From Colocasia esculenta (taxonomy: Eukaryota > Streptophyta > Magnoliopsida > Alismatales > Araceae): a stretch of 64,000 bases of DNA. The first letter of the stretch is position 1. Every line of letters begins with the position of its first letter. The notes under the pieces are model-generated. The model was not told where the DNA came from. It was given only the letters and a program-made list of their open reading frames with translations, and ran no database searches. Shown here piece by piece: positions 43,545 through 55,800 of this stretch. The position numbers were made by a program, and so were the translations under genes. The stretch lies in assembly GCA_014218235.1 (NCBI GenBank), contig CM024757.1:147635371-147699370 (forward strand). Reading direction: 5' to 3'.

Positions 43545-46458
43545 TGTAGCAACTTGGATTTTTTGAAAAATAAAAATTTAATAATATTAAAAATTAAGTC
43601 AATTGGAAAATCAAAGAAAAGATAATTAATTAAAATCCATTAAATGAAAAGAAGTAATGAGCTTTGTTAAATGGACCCTCTAAAATTTATTGGGCCAAAA
43701 TAGGGATTTTTAAAAGAGGAATAATAGGATAATATCCTAAATTCGTAACTTAAATATTACCTAAGTAGAAAAGGGGCATTAAAGCATTAAAATAAGTGAT
43801 TTGGGTTGGAATTGGATTCCTAACCCTACCCTAATTGGTTGGCCACGAAATTGTATCGCAACCTAACCCAATTAGAAGGTGGAAAGCTTAAAAGGAGGAG
43901 AGAAATAGGAAATCTTGTAATTAAATAGGAATTAGAGTTCTATTAGGAAATAGAAACCCAAGTAGCTTAAATACTCTCTAAACTCTCCATAGTCGGACCT
44001 AACTCATTGCTGGGGCTTGCTGGGCATGGAGAGAAGGCCAAGAAGAGGAAGAACTCGTGGGGAGGAAGATTTCTCAAGCTCCAACCCTCGTTCTTCAAGT
44101 TCTACACCCTAAAAGGGAAAATGACTCAAAGGTAGGCTTTCTTACGAGCAAAACCTAACTAATTTTGTCTGTAGATTTTTCCATCCATCAGGAACAAAAC
44201 CCCTTTCGTTTCATAATTTTCCTTCGAGCCAATCATTTGATTTTGAATTTTGAAGTTCTACAAACATCATGACCCCGAACCCTCAACTTAAATCTAGATC
44301 TCCAAGTATACTCGTCCCCATACCATGAGATTTTAATTGGAGATACTGATGGGCGTTAGGCATCTTTTGCCCTTGAAAGTCCTAAATTCCATCCAGTATG
44401 TTGCTTGAATTAAATCGTTTACCTGCACTGTACCATGTTCTGTGTTACTCATGCTTGATCTTTTTCAAAACCAGTTAAACCATAATTGTTCTAAAATTCC
44501 TATTTATTGTAAGTACCCTCGTATGTCTAGATCAGTTTTCAAGTGATTTCACGATTTTTCATCCACTGTCCAATTACTTCTTAATTTCTGAATGAACTTG
44601 TGTCAAAATAGGGCAACCTAGACCGCAATCCAAGGTGCTATCCTTTTCCCGCTCGGACTCAGGCGCAGGACCTGAGAATGTGATGGCCAATAGGCCGCGT
44701 TCTCAGAGCCCATCGCGATACAGTACCTGTCGTGCTCTGAACGTGATAAGCCACCCAGTCGCGATCTGGCTCCCTTACCTGACCGCCCTGTCGCGATCTT
44801 TGAACGGCCCTGTTGCGTTCTGATCTGACCCAGTCGCGACCCTTACAGGGTACGTCGCGATCTGGGGTTTTTGCATGAAAACCCAGGATTTGTGATACTC
44901 TAACTATCCACAGTGCATATACCCTTGTTAACGGTCATGCACGTAGTAAATATATCTATTATAAATTGAATGTATATTGAGTGATTTAAAAGACATGCTC
45001 ATGACCTCTTTCTATCTATGATTTCTTTTATACATGCACACACTTGAACCATCCATTATGGCTTAACTTGGCATGAAAATATCTCATAATACATATGGTA
45101 ATTTATATCAATTATATAATTAAATTGCCATATTTTTAAATGAACTTGTCTTCATTTTCTCGCGATGTTTTGGGAATACCGTTACCGACGCTTCACTGTT
45201 CTAGAATTCCTCTAGAACGTCGAGCACCCATTTCTATATACACACTTTCTCTTGACTTGGACAAACTCTCCGTCAGATACTCCTTTTGTCGGACTAGCGA
45301 ATCCTTGTTCAAGACCTCCGTAAGTCTCCTCTATCCATGGATTCCCACATGGTCGACAAGCTGGTTGTACCCTAACACCTATGATACCCTTTAGGGATCA
45401 ATATGATCCAAAAGGCTATTAGAAGTTCGCTCTTATCTTGAACCACGCCGGACCTCTAGACCTATGCAATACTTGGCCAGTGGAAGGGTAGTGAATTCCA
45501 CCTGACTGCCAACACCAAGTGCGTGTGTTGTGCGACTGTTACTATCGCCTGTTTACTTGACGTTTGTACGCATTGACCTGTAGTTCTCATCTATACTCGA
45601 CTCGCTCATCTATTCACACTCTTTCTACTATCTCGTTTATTCATCTAATACTCTCGTCTATTTGTTGGGACTGATTGTCTAAAGATAAACAATATAACCA
45701 ATGCCTGACAATATATAAAGGGCCTGGTCTGGTCCTGGGATGTGTGCCCAAAAGTGCTATTTGCCCGTGGGAGTTAAATGACTAGAGTGTTTGGCATTAC
45801 ACTTGAGTGCTATCTATCTCGACTATCTAAATGACAATCAAAAGTGTTATGTTCTTTCGTTGTCTATTGACAACAAAGTGCTATACAATACACATTGTGC
45901 TATTGCTATACTCTTAGCTATTTGTGCTATTGCCATCCTGCTATTTGTGCTATACTCTACGCTTGTACTATATTTGGAAAATTGTGCTATTTCAATCACA
46001 TGCTATCATGCTATCTCTTTCATTACTTGACTCTCTCGCACTATCATTAGTTACTCTGCCTTTTCAATACATTAATCATTTAAAGCCTATTTGACCCTGA
46101 GATTTAAGTCCTACTGGCGTTATCGCTCACCCTGTGTTATTGGTTATGTGTTCTCGGGTGAGACTGAGGAAGAGACTTACACTCAAGAGGATGGGAACGA
46201 CCGAGAGTGAAGTCAAGCGTACCCTAGCATCCTAGTAGTTTTTAGAATTTGAGTTTAGTCTTTTGCTTTTATTCAATGTAATTGGGCCCTATAGAATGGC
46301 TCCGATATTAGTGGTTGTAACTAGACATTAGAAATTATTAATGAGATGCAATTGCTTTAGTATTTATTCTTGTCCAATGATTTGATGTCTAGTACTCGCT
46401 CTATACCCGTTTACTTGCAACTGTTTCGCGTTCCAATATTCCGCGTCGGGGCGTGACA
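43545..46458 (+). mobile_element. E1 3' LTR
   Basis: 2,914 bp, collinear with the 5' LTR throughout. Differences seen by eye are mostly C/T and G/A, several at CG sites, plus small gaps (e.g. the segment around 45668 lacks about 15 bp present near 38126). It is followed by the CTCCA duplication and SIRE-1 pol. Confidence 0.95.
45752..46010. repeat. GTGCTAT repeats in E1 3' LTR
   Basis: Counterpart of 38228-38470; two copies have changed to GTGTTAT or CTTAGCTAT. Confidence 0.75.
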
Positions 46459-46463
46459 CTCCA

Positions 46464-48000
46464 TTCCTTTGGAAGATCATTATTAGATATTTCTTTCTGT
46501 TGCAGTTCTTCCAATGGTGGATCTTCAGAATCTTTGATGGAGGTTTCTTTCAGTTTCTTGGAGAGGATTTCTACATTTTCATCATCACTATCGGCTTCCT
46601 TTCTCAAGGAAGGGTTAGACTCATCAAAGATAACATGAACATTTGTTCAATTAATAAACTTTGTTTGTTAAAAACTCTATAACCTTTAGGTTTAGAAGCA
46701 TACCCCATAAAGATTCCTTCATCGGATTTGGAATCTAACTTAGCTATGTCTCTTTTACCATTGTTGTGGATGAAGAATGGACAACCGAATTTTTTGAAAT
46801 GACTGATCTTGGGCTTCTTCTGCTTATAAAGTTCATACATTGTCTTCTTCAGAATTGGCCTGATCATCACTCTATTTAAAATGTAGCATGCTGTGTTGAT
46901 CGCTTCAGCCCAGAAATATATTGGAAGATTATATTCAGATAACATAGTTCTGGCCATATCCAGTAATGTTTTATTCTTCCTCTCAGCTACTCCATTTTGC
47001 TGTGGTGACCTTGGTGCTGAGAAATTGTGCTCAATTCCTTGATCATCACAAAATTCTAAAATTTTTTCATTTTGGAATTCTCCTCCATGATTTGAACGAA
47101 TGCTTATTATACTAAACTTCTTGTCCTTCTGAACTAACTTGCTGAACTTAACGAAACTGTCAAACGTGTCATCTTTATGCTCCAAAAATGATACCCATGT
47201 GTATCTTGAATAATCATCAACTATTACGAATCCAAAATTTTTTCCTCCTAGGCTGGTGGTTCTCATAAGAAATCCATATGCAACAGTTCTAGAGGTTTGG
47301 AGGTGGTTACAACTGTTTTTGACTTGAAAGATGACTTTGTGTGCTTACCTTTTGCACAGGGTTTACAGACGCCTTCAGTTCTTGAGCTAATCTTTGGCAA
47401 ACCTTCCACTAAATCATGTTTGATTAGCTTTCTTATTCCATCTAGACTGCAGTGACCCAATCTTCTGTTCCACTGCTCAGCATTCTGATCTTTGTTTGAT
47501 GCTAGACATACATCTTGATCCTTCAACTCTTCTAGATGAAGCACATATAGATTCTTTTCTCTGCAGGCTTCGAATACTATTACACCATTTTTCATAAGGA
47601 GGCACTTTGACTCTTGAAATCTGATTTGGTGACCTATGTCACACAGTTGGCTTATACTTATCAGGTTGTGTTTGAGTCCTTAAACACATAGCACATCTTC
47701 AATGAGAGTTCTGCCATGACTACCAACTGGTCCACAACCGATCACTGTTCCTTTTCCATTATCGCCATAAGTTACTATACCTTCTTCATCTTTAATGTAA
47801 GAAAACAATCTTTTGTTGCCTGTCATGTGCCTTGAGCACCCGCTATCCAAGTACCACTTCGATGCTCTAAGGCTTCCCTGTAATTAAACACTAGGATTTA
47901 GGTACCCAAGTTCTTTTGGGTCATTGCTGGTTAGTTTCCTCATTTTTTCTTTTAGGTATCCATTTTAGGTGTTTAGTTGTACAGGTAATTTTAGCATGTC
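46464..48000 (-). pseudogene. SIRE-1 pol: protease, zinc finger and integrase
   Basis: Protease WYLDSGCSRHMTGN is at about 47817-47870 and keeps D-S-G. The GAG-pre-integrase region at 47263-47595 has an HHCC finger (RRLGH...H...CKPCAKGK). The integrase core at 46604-47266 has IVDDYSRYTW, RSNHGGEF, PQQNGVAERKN and a FMGYASKPKGYRVF C-terminal block. The second catalytic acid is Asn (codon at 47090-47092, G-to-A), so the DDE triad is lost. The protein runs on to 46464 (Glu/Ser-rich linker), where E1 interrupts it; RT continues at 36042. A frame change separates 47263 from 47266. Confidence 0.9.
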
Positions 48001-48394
48001 CTAATTTATTACAATGACTACAGCAAGATATTTTACTTACTTTTTCAGTTGAGATGTACTTAAAGTTAGATTTATATTCAGTATTTTGTTCTTCTACAAA
48101 TTTTGGTGTTGGATAGATTTTAGGATGTATTTTTGTTTCTTCATTATCTAGTGGAGTATATCTTAAACCATGTTTTTTCCTGCCCGATCTTCTAGCTCCT
48201 TTTAGTATTAGAGATGATTTACCGTTTGTGAATTTTTCAATTGTATTAGTTAAATATTCTTTATCTTTTGTTAGTGTGTCAACTTCCTTTTTAAGTTTGC
48301 TTAAGGTTTCCTAGTTTTCCAGGTTTGTTATCTATTCATTTTTAATTTTTAAATCTTCACATAACAGTTCATTTCTTCTTTTTAATTCAGAAAT

Positions 48395-49668
48395 TTATTT
48401 TTCTAGTTGCTCAATTTCAGATTTTAAATCTGAGTTGGTAATTTCCAAGCATGCAAGACTTTTCTTAGTGGTTTTTAATATTTTACAAACATCTTTATAC
48501 TTACTGTATAGTTCTTTGAATGCATCTTCTAGACTATCTGAATCCGAATCATTGCATGAATTAAAAGAAGAGTCAGAAGTTACCTTTTCATCTATGTTTG
48601 CCATGATGGCCAGGTTGGCCTTTTCTTCTTCTTCTTCACTGAAGCTTGACATGTTGTCTGAGTCGCTGTCGTTGCTCCATGCAGCTGCCATGGCTTTCTT
48701 CTTATATTTCCTGAATTTCTTCGAGTGGTCCTTCTTCTTGAACTCTGTCTTTTTCAGCTTCGGACATTCAACCTTAATGTGTCCAGGCTTCTTGCATTCA
48801 TAACATACGGGTTCAGATTTCTTTGTGTCCTTGACTTCGGATTTCTTAAAGTCCTTTCCTTTCTTGAAATATCTTCTCCCTGACTGATACTTTTTCTGGC
48901 AAGTATTCTCTGCAGTCTTCTGGAGAGAAATGCTTCCTCATCTTTACAACTCTCATTGCTTTTATCATCATCTGATTCATCGCCAGATGTGTCTTCTGCG
49001 GCCTTGAGAGCGTTGTTGTGCTTCTTCCTACTAGAGGACTCCCCAAGCCTTTCCATGTTTATTTTGTGGGCCATTAGTGACCCAACAAGCTTTTTAAGTG
49101 ACATCCTTCTTAGGTCGTTGGCTTCTTCTATGGCTGTTACTTTAGGAGTCCACGTGGCTGGTAGGGATCTCAATATTTTTCTTACCATATCTCCCATGTC
49201 ATAGCTCTTTCCAAGCCCAGCCAACCCATTTGTAATATCTGTGAATCTGCTATACATTTGTGTGATTGATTCTCCTGGTTGCATTTGAAATCTCTCATAC
49301 TGAGCTACCAAGATATCTATTCTTGTTTCTCTGACTTTGTCTGTTCCCTCATATGTGATTCTGAGTTTCTCCCACATTTCCATTGCTGGCTTGCATGCTG
49401 AGATCCTATTGAATTCTTTCTTGATAAGTGCACAGCACAGTATACTCTTTGCTTTGCTGTTTAGAGATATCTTCTTTTTGTCTTCTTCTATCCAATTTTC
49501 TCTACTGTTGAGTACAACCAGGTCTCCTTCTTCTATGATAGACCAGAGTTGGAAATTGAGACCTTGGAGAAAGAACCCCATTCTAGTCTTCCAATAGTTG
49601 TAGTCTTCACCATCAAATAGAGGAGGTCTGTTGACTGACTGACCTTCTACATACCCTTGAGCTGCCAT
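48395..49668 (-). pseudogene. SIRE-1 gag
   Basis: The start ATG is at 49668 (MAAQGYVEGQSVNRPPLFDGEDYNYW), 50 nt inside the PBS. The N-terminal UBN2-type gag region runs through ARYERF/QMQPGESI, GLAGLGKSYD and RKILRSLPATWTPKVTAI. A frameshift near 48890 is followed, in the next frame, by a CCHC knuckle (CYECKKPGHIKVEC) near 48765-48810, then 48395-48691 (MAAAWSNDSDSD, acidic, then a coiled-coil-like C-terminus). This gives the reference layout for Copia-B and Copia-C gags. Confidence 0.9.
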
Positions 49669-49717
49669 TTATCTTTGCTCTTCAGACCATGAGATCTTCG
49701 TTCTTGAAGAGACTTGG

Positions 49718-49728
49718 CTCTGATACCA
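49718..49728 (-). promoter_or_regulatory. SIRE-1 primer-binding site (tRNA-iMet)
   Basis: The complement TGGTATCAGAG is 2 nt from the 5' LTR edge at 49731. Confidence 0.95.
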
Positions 49729-49730
49729 CT

Positions 49731-51568
49731 TGTTGCCCAGCTAGCAAGCCCAGAGGGGGTGAATAGATTGCTAAAAGTCTTTTTGGAATAAAATCGGTCA
49801 ATAAAAACACTTAACAGAAAACACTCGAAATGATAGTTAGTGTTAGTAAGAGTGAAGACAAACAAGCAAACAAACAATCACACAACAACAAAGAGATTTT
49901 TATCCTGGTTCAGCACTCCTATCCCAAGGAGTCCTACGTCCAGTCCCCATGCAACAACTTGAGATTTCACTAACCAAGGGTACTGTCCCCCTCAAGGACC
50001 CTTACACATCGAGCCACAGCTGGCCTTCACTTTAAAACCCGAAAAGGTATAAACTACCACCTGATACACAGGTCTTCCTTCCTCAATGAAGGGAATAACA
50101 ACCACCTGTTTCCAACAGGTCTTCTCTTCACCCATGAAGAGGAATACACACAAGGAATGTGAGTAAAGGCGAAACGCCCCTAGACCAAACTTACAACAGA
50201 TTGCTTGATCTGAGGCAATGTCTGAGAGACAAAGATTTTCAACAAGAAAATCTCTCAGAACTACAAAAGCTCTCCAAAGGCTAAGCAGGAAAGATTGAGA
50301 GCTAAGAACTTGAGAATCATGGATTGAAGCGAATCAGCTCTTCTTTCTGAAGCTTGCAAGATCTTTTTTCAGTTGAATGTAAAGCTCTATCTCCTTCATA
50401 AACTGCATTATATTCATGGAGTAGTCAGTCTTCTATATATCTTCTGCAGCAAATTTTGACCGTTGAAGTAGCCGTTCAGATGAGCTTGCAGCTACAAACG
50501 CTTGGATTGGTCTTTGCATCCTCAGGAAAGATCTTCTGAATCTTTTATCCTTTTCGACAGGTTGACGGATCCATACATTACATGCTTTACTACAAAAGGC
50601 CTGCATGCATTAAACATAGATACCTAGACAAACTTTTTATCTATGTTCTAAGTCAACCCTGGTAGTCGTGTAGTAATGATATGCTTAAACTGGAAAGGAT
50701 ATCATGTCATCACACAAATAAAGATTTTATGTGATATATCAAATAAGCAAGAAGATTTCGTGTGAAATAATAAAAATCTTAGTATGCGCGGGAAGACTTG
50801 AACTCCACATAATTTTGAATATATTTGAATAGTATGGACATTATCAGGAATATCTGAGAAGAAAATAATAATGAAATCGTTGTCCAAGCACATCGTTGTT
50901 CAAGTAAGAGAAAATTGTTGTTTGAGCAAATCGTTGTTCAAGTGAGTACAAATCGTTGTTTGAGCAAATCGTTGTTCAAGTGAGAACAAATCGTTGTTTG
51001 AGCAAATCGTTGTTCAAGTGAAAGCAAATCGTTGTATAAGTGAATACAAATCATTGTACAAGCAAATCGTTGTATAAGTGAAAGCAAATCATTGTACAAG
51101 CAAATCGTTGTACAAGCTTGCGATGGCCAAATCGTTGTTTCACTTATCAAATCGTTATAGCGACCAAATTGTTGTTTCACTTATCGAATCGTTACAACGA
51201 CCAAATCGTTGTTTTACTTATGAAATCGATGTGAGATCGAAATCGTTGTTTCTCTTATGAAATCGATGTGAGACCGAAATCGTTGTTTCACTTATAAAAT
51301 CGATGTGAGACCGAAATCGTTGTTTCACTTATGAAATCGATGTGAGATCAAAATCGTTGTTTCTCTTATGAAACTGATGTGTACTTGGAAGAAATATATG
51401 CTCTGAACCTTAAATAACAAGGTGTGAGAATAACTTACTAATTTTGCTTGGATTATTTCCTGTGACTGAACTTCACAAAAGATTGTTAGAAAATATTTGT
51501 TACGGTTTTGTTAATCACCAAAATTGTATATAATTAAATAAAATTATATGGGGATGAACTGATCATCA
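49731..51568 (-). mobile_element. SIRE-1 5' LTR
   Basis: 1,838 bp, TGTTGCCCAGCTAGC to GATCATCA. It matches the 3' LTR along its length with few substitutions and one deletion of about 60 bp near 50475. The SIRE hairpin is decayed here (about 49945-49962). It is followed by TGGGG and LINE-1 ORF1. Confidence 0.95.
50874..51375. repeat. AAATCGTTGT short-motif array in SIRE-1 5' LTR
   Basis: About 27 motif copies. It is collinear with 29430-29975 but a few spacer-motif units shorter, so unit gain or loss has occurred since insertion. Confidence 0.85.
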
Positions 51569-51573
51569 TGGGG

Positions 51574-52811
51574 AGCAGGCAGTGTTCTTCTCACGGGAAG
51601 AGGTTGGTAAATCTCTCAAGACTCTTAACTTGGTTGTCATTGTCAGGTGTGCTTAAGGCCGGAGTTCCATCCCTGAACTTAAAACCTGCCTCTCTCAAAA
51701 GCTATCTCTTAAGGAGGATTTTATTGTTAGTGTGCTTAATCACAAACACTTGCTCTTGTGTTTTGAGACTGAGGGGGGTTATTTGAAGGTTATTTTGTAG
51801 ATGAGTTTATATATTAAAGGATTGTTATATCGGTTCTTTAACAGGGATGCGCAGTTCGACTTGAATGCTGATCCAACTATTATGCCTATATGGGTGGGTT
51901 TTCCTATGCTACCTGTTAACTATTATTATGAGGATTTCTTGAAGTCTATTGCAGGGAATCTGGGCCAAGTTCTCAGGATTTATGAGCCAACCTTGGCATT
52001 GACACAAACTCATGAAGCTTTCGTTTGTGTGGAATTGGACATTGCTAAGTCCAGCCCTAGAAGGATATGGATTGGCTGTGGTTCGGATGTTTTTTGGCAA
52101 AAAATCAATTATTATAGAATACCAGAGGTATGTGGTTTCTGCCATAAGTTGGGGCATGCTGATTCTGAGTGCAACAAGAAACATAAGAATGCTAAGGTGC
52201 AAGAAGACCCTCAGAAGAAGATGGTCCCTCAAGAAAAGGTTCAAAATGATCTGGTTATTATGAAGAGAACTTTGCGGCAGAAGGAAGTTCGTGATGTTCC
52301 CGTTGCCCCATTGTTGGGTAATAGCTTTTCTCCACTGCTGGAGGTGGTATCTCCCATGGAAATTACAGAAGGTTCTTCATATGGGGTCCTTGCCCCTGGT
52401 CATGATGTTTTATCCTCACAGACCCAGGTTGTTCATGAAGAGGTTGCCCAGCCTAACTCCACGTTGCATGGGATGCATGGGAATCCCACAGTGCAATGTG
52501 TGCATGGTTCTGATTCTGAAACTCCATCTATTGATGTTGAGGTTGTAGTATCCGAGAGGGGCGAAGCTAGGGTGCCTCCGGTGATGGCTCCTGCCGGGGA
52601 AGATGATGCCTTGCTCTGTAAATCTCTTATTTCCAAGCATAGACCTCCGGAGACTTCCTTTCAAATGGTTTCCATATTAGCTAAAGATGAAAATATTTTC
52701 ATGCCTATTTCTGCTATTCGTAAGAAGGAAGTTGCTCATGAGAAGGTTGGCGCTAGGACTCGTTCCAAGGCCAAGGCTGCAGATGGTTCTTCTAGGTATT
52801 CTTCATCATGA
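51574..52811 (+). pseudogene. LINE-1 ORF1 (DUF4283 and CCHC knuckle)
   Basis: It continues the piece at 28140-28224. The DUF4283-like RNA-binding region is followed from 51801 by PIWVGFPMLPVNYY and a CCHC knuckle CGFCHKLGHADSEC (52134-52175). Then comes a long polar, probably disordered tail to TGA at 52809-52811. Stops at 51654-51656 (TAA) and 51798-51800 (TAG) break it; the stretch 51801-52811 is open for 336 codons. ORF1 proteins of plant L1s coat their RNA. The stop codon overlaps the ORF2 start. Confidence 0.85.
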
Positions 52812-55800
52812 ATAGTCCCATACTTTACTGGAATATCAGAGGCATAGAAAATTTAGCCTCTAGGCGTATGCTTCGGAGAATCATCAAGAAGTACAACATT
52901 GATATTATTGCAATTGCTGAGCCAATGGTCTCTTTGGCTCGTGCAAGTTCTTTGCACTCCTATCTTTGCATTGATTCTTTTACTGGTAACAGCGGTGATG
53001 AATCTAAAATATGGGTTTTCTAGCGGAATCATTTGCTTCAAATGGTTAGCTACTCTGAGCAGCAAATAACATTAGCAGCCGTGAAGGAAGACAGTGTTCA
53101 CCTGATTATTTTTGTGGTTTATGCTAGCTATCATGCATATAGTAGACGGTTCCTTTTTGATGATTTGCTCAATATCTCCAATAATATGAATGTTCCCTGG
53201 ATAGTTGGGGATGATTTTAACTGTGTTTCCCTGCCTTCGGAGAAGTTGGGTGGGAGTTCTGCCAACTTGCAAGCTATGCTGGACTTTAATGCTTTTATCT
53301 CTAGTGCTTCTCTTTCTGATGTGGGTTATATAGGTCCTAACTTCACTTGGTCCAATAACCGCACTGGGCAAGCGGCTGTTAAGGCTAGACTGGATAGGTT
53401 CCTTTTCAACTATAACTGTGATTCTATGTATCCGGGGCTTAAGGTTAGGCACCTCCCCAGAGGTCCTTCTGATCATGCCCCTCTGCTGGTCAACTTCTCT
53501 ACCTCGCCTCGGGCTCCAACCAGGTTCACCTTCCTCTCCATGTGGACCACTCATGGTTCGTTTAAGGACACTGTCAAAGCTGTTTGGGAAGAACTGATTG
53601 GGTGGCATTACAATCCTTTTGTTACTTTACATCTGAAGCTGAAGGCGGTTAGGAGGGCCCTGCGTTCCTGGAACAAAGTCACCTTTGGTAATATCAATGA
53701 CAATTTGCTTAGACAGGAGGAGGAGGTTAGGGCTATGCAAGAGGCTTTTGATGCCAACCCTTCGCCAGACAACCGCTTTGCACTGGGTGCAGCTAATGCT
53801 AATCTCAGAAGAGCTATTAATTGCGTGGAATTATTCTGGGCTCAAAAGGCCTGTATGCAGTGGTTGGACAATGGTGACAAAAATACTGCTTTTTATCATG
53901 CAGTGCTTCAGGGTAACAGGAGGCGCAATGTTGTTCATAGGCTCTAGGTGGATGGGGTTTAGATTGAGGAGCAGGAAGTTCTTAAACATGAAGCTGTTAA
54001 CTTCTTTCAAGGTCTTCTGCAATCCACGGATCATGAAATTGATGACTCCCTTTTGCATGTCATCCCCTCTCTTGTTTCTGATCACCAAAACCTGTCTCTA
54101 TGTGCTTTCCCTTCCAAGGAAGAAATTAAGAAGGCGGTGTGGAGTTTGAATGCTAATAGTGCCTCTGGGCCTGATGGTTTTACTGGAGATTTCTTTACTT
54201 CTTGCTGGGACATTGTTCATCATGATGTCATAGTTGCAGTGTTGGGCTTCTTCCAAGGCTTCCCTTTTCCAAGAGGGGTCACTTCTTCTTTGATTGCTCT
54301 TGTCCCCAAGAAAGATTATCTTGCCACCTATGGTGATTTTAGACCAGTTAGCCTGTGCAATTTCTGCTATAAAATCGTCTCTAGGATCCTTTGTGATTGG
54401 TTGGTCTATATTCTTCCTGACATAATTTCTGATGAGCAAGGTGCCTTTGTCAAAGGCAGGTTCATTCTTGATAATGTCTCCTTATCTAGACAGTTGGTAA
54501 GGGATATTGGCAGGAAGGTTAGAGGGAATAATGTTGTTTTCAAGCTGGACATTAGGAAATCTTATGACAGTGTGGAATGGGATTTCCTTTTTGTGGTCCT
54601 CAAATAGTATGGTTTCTCTTCCAGATTTATATCTTACATTGGTATGTTGATCTCTAACTGCTGGTTTTCTATCCTCTTCAATGGTTTGCCTACTGGTTAT
54701 TTTAAATCTACCAGAGGCCTCAGGCAAGGTGATCCTATTGCTCCAGCTCTTTTCATAATTATGGAAGAAGCCCTCAGCAAAGGTCTTAGGAATTTGGTCC
54801 TCTCTAGTAATCTCCAACCATATGGAGGACCTAGAGTATGCCCGCCTATCTCTCACCTCCTTTATGCTGATGATACTCTTATCTTTTTGAACGGGGGGAT
54901 CAATAATGTCAAGAGATTGATGAGGTTTTTGAAGAAGTATGCTACTTCCTCAGGTCAGCACATTAACTCTTCCAAGAGCTGCTTTATGATATCCGAGAAG
55001 GCTTCTCCTCAGTCTATCAATAGGATTAAGGAGATTACTGGTTTCAAGAGACAAAGAGGACCTCTTCTTTACCTGGGAGTTCCTTTAAGATCTGGTAGGG
55101 TCCTTGCTGCTGATTACAAACCACTTTTAGATAAAGTGAATGGCAAGCTGGCTACCTGGAAGTCGAGACCTATATCCCAAGCTAGCCGGGTTACTTTAAT
55201 TAATGTTGTGATCTCTTCTCTTCCTGTTTATCTGGAAGCTTCCACTACTCTCCCGAAATCCATTACCAATTATATAGAAAGATTGTCTACTGCCTTTTTC
55301 TAGAATGGAATGGATGTTATCCGCCGGCATCACTGGGTGGCATGGTCCACCATCCAACATCCTATTGATGAAGGAGGTTTTGATGTCCGAAATCTTAGGC
55401 ATGTTCAGATTGCTTTGGCTGTTAAAAATCTTTGGAACATCCGCCATGGTTCCTCCTTATGGGCATCTTATGCCAAAAAACGGTATCATACTGGTTGTAA
55501 AAAAAATATTCCTGGCATGTCTAAAAAGATTTGGTTAGAAGCAGATATGATTATTCAGAATAATACCAAATGGATTCATGGGAAGGATAACAGAATTGAC
55601 ATTTTAAAAGATATTTGACTTGGGGATAAGCCGTTTTGTGACCTTCTTCAAGCTACTTATGCGGGTGGCAATGCAACTCTGTAGGAGGTTTTTTCTGATG
55701 TCTCTCATCCCATTAGATCTATCCTTCCCATGGGTGTTTTACAGGGGCTGGTGCTCAATAATGAAGAGGATAAGTGTGTTTGGGGGCCTCTCAAGATGGT

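Larger units (their letters stand above)
36043..46458 (+). mobile_element. Gypsy E1, complete Ty3 chromovirus-type element
   Basis: 10,416 bp with perfect 5-bp duplications CTCCA (36038-36042 and 46459-46463). LTRs are 36043-38934 and 43545-46458, TG...GTGACA. The PBS is 6 nt after the 5' LTR, and the polypurine tract abuts the 3' LTR. Order is gag, protease, RT, RNase H, integrase with chromodomain-like tail: the Ty3 order, Tekay/Del type. It interrupts SIRE-1 pol between integrase and RT. This is the youngest layer of the nest. Confidence 0.95.
28225..51568 (-). mobile_element. SIRE-1, complete Copia (SIRE/Maximus type) with nested Gypsy E1
   Basis: The target duplication TGGGG is perfect (28220-28224 and 51569-51573). 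Both LTRs are present (28225-30163 and 49731-51568), starting TGTTGCC(T/C)AGCTAGC and ending GATCATCA. A polypurine tract and PBS lie at the correct ends. Without E1 and its duplication the element is about 12.9 kb. Order on the minus strand is gag, protease, integrase, RT, RNase H, envelope-like frame. Integrase before RT is diagnostic of Ty1/Copia; the long extra 3' frame is diagnostic of SIRE/Maximus. All frames are broken. Confidence 0.95.

Noticed and set aside
36043..46458. Possible intact, active Gypsy
   Set aside because: Complete in structure, but gag and pol carry several stops and frameshifts and the LTRs differ at many sites by eye.
50938..51180. 80-codon minus-strand frame (NDLLS repeats)
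   Set aside because: Translation of the AAATCGTTGT array in the SIRE-1 5' LTR.
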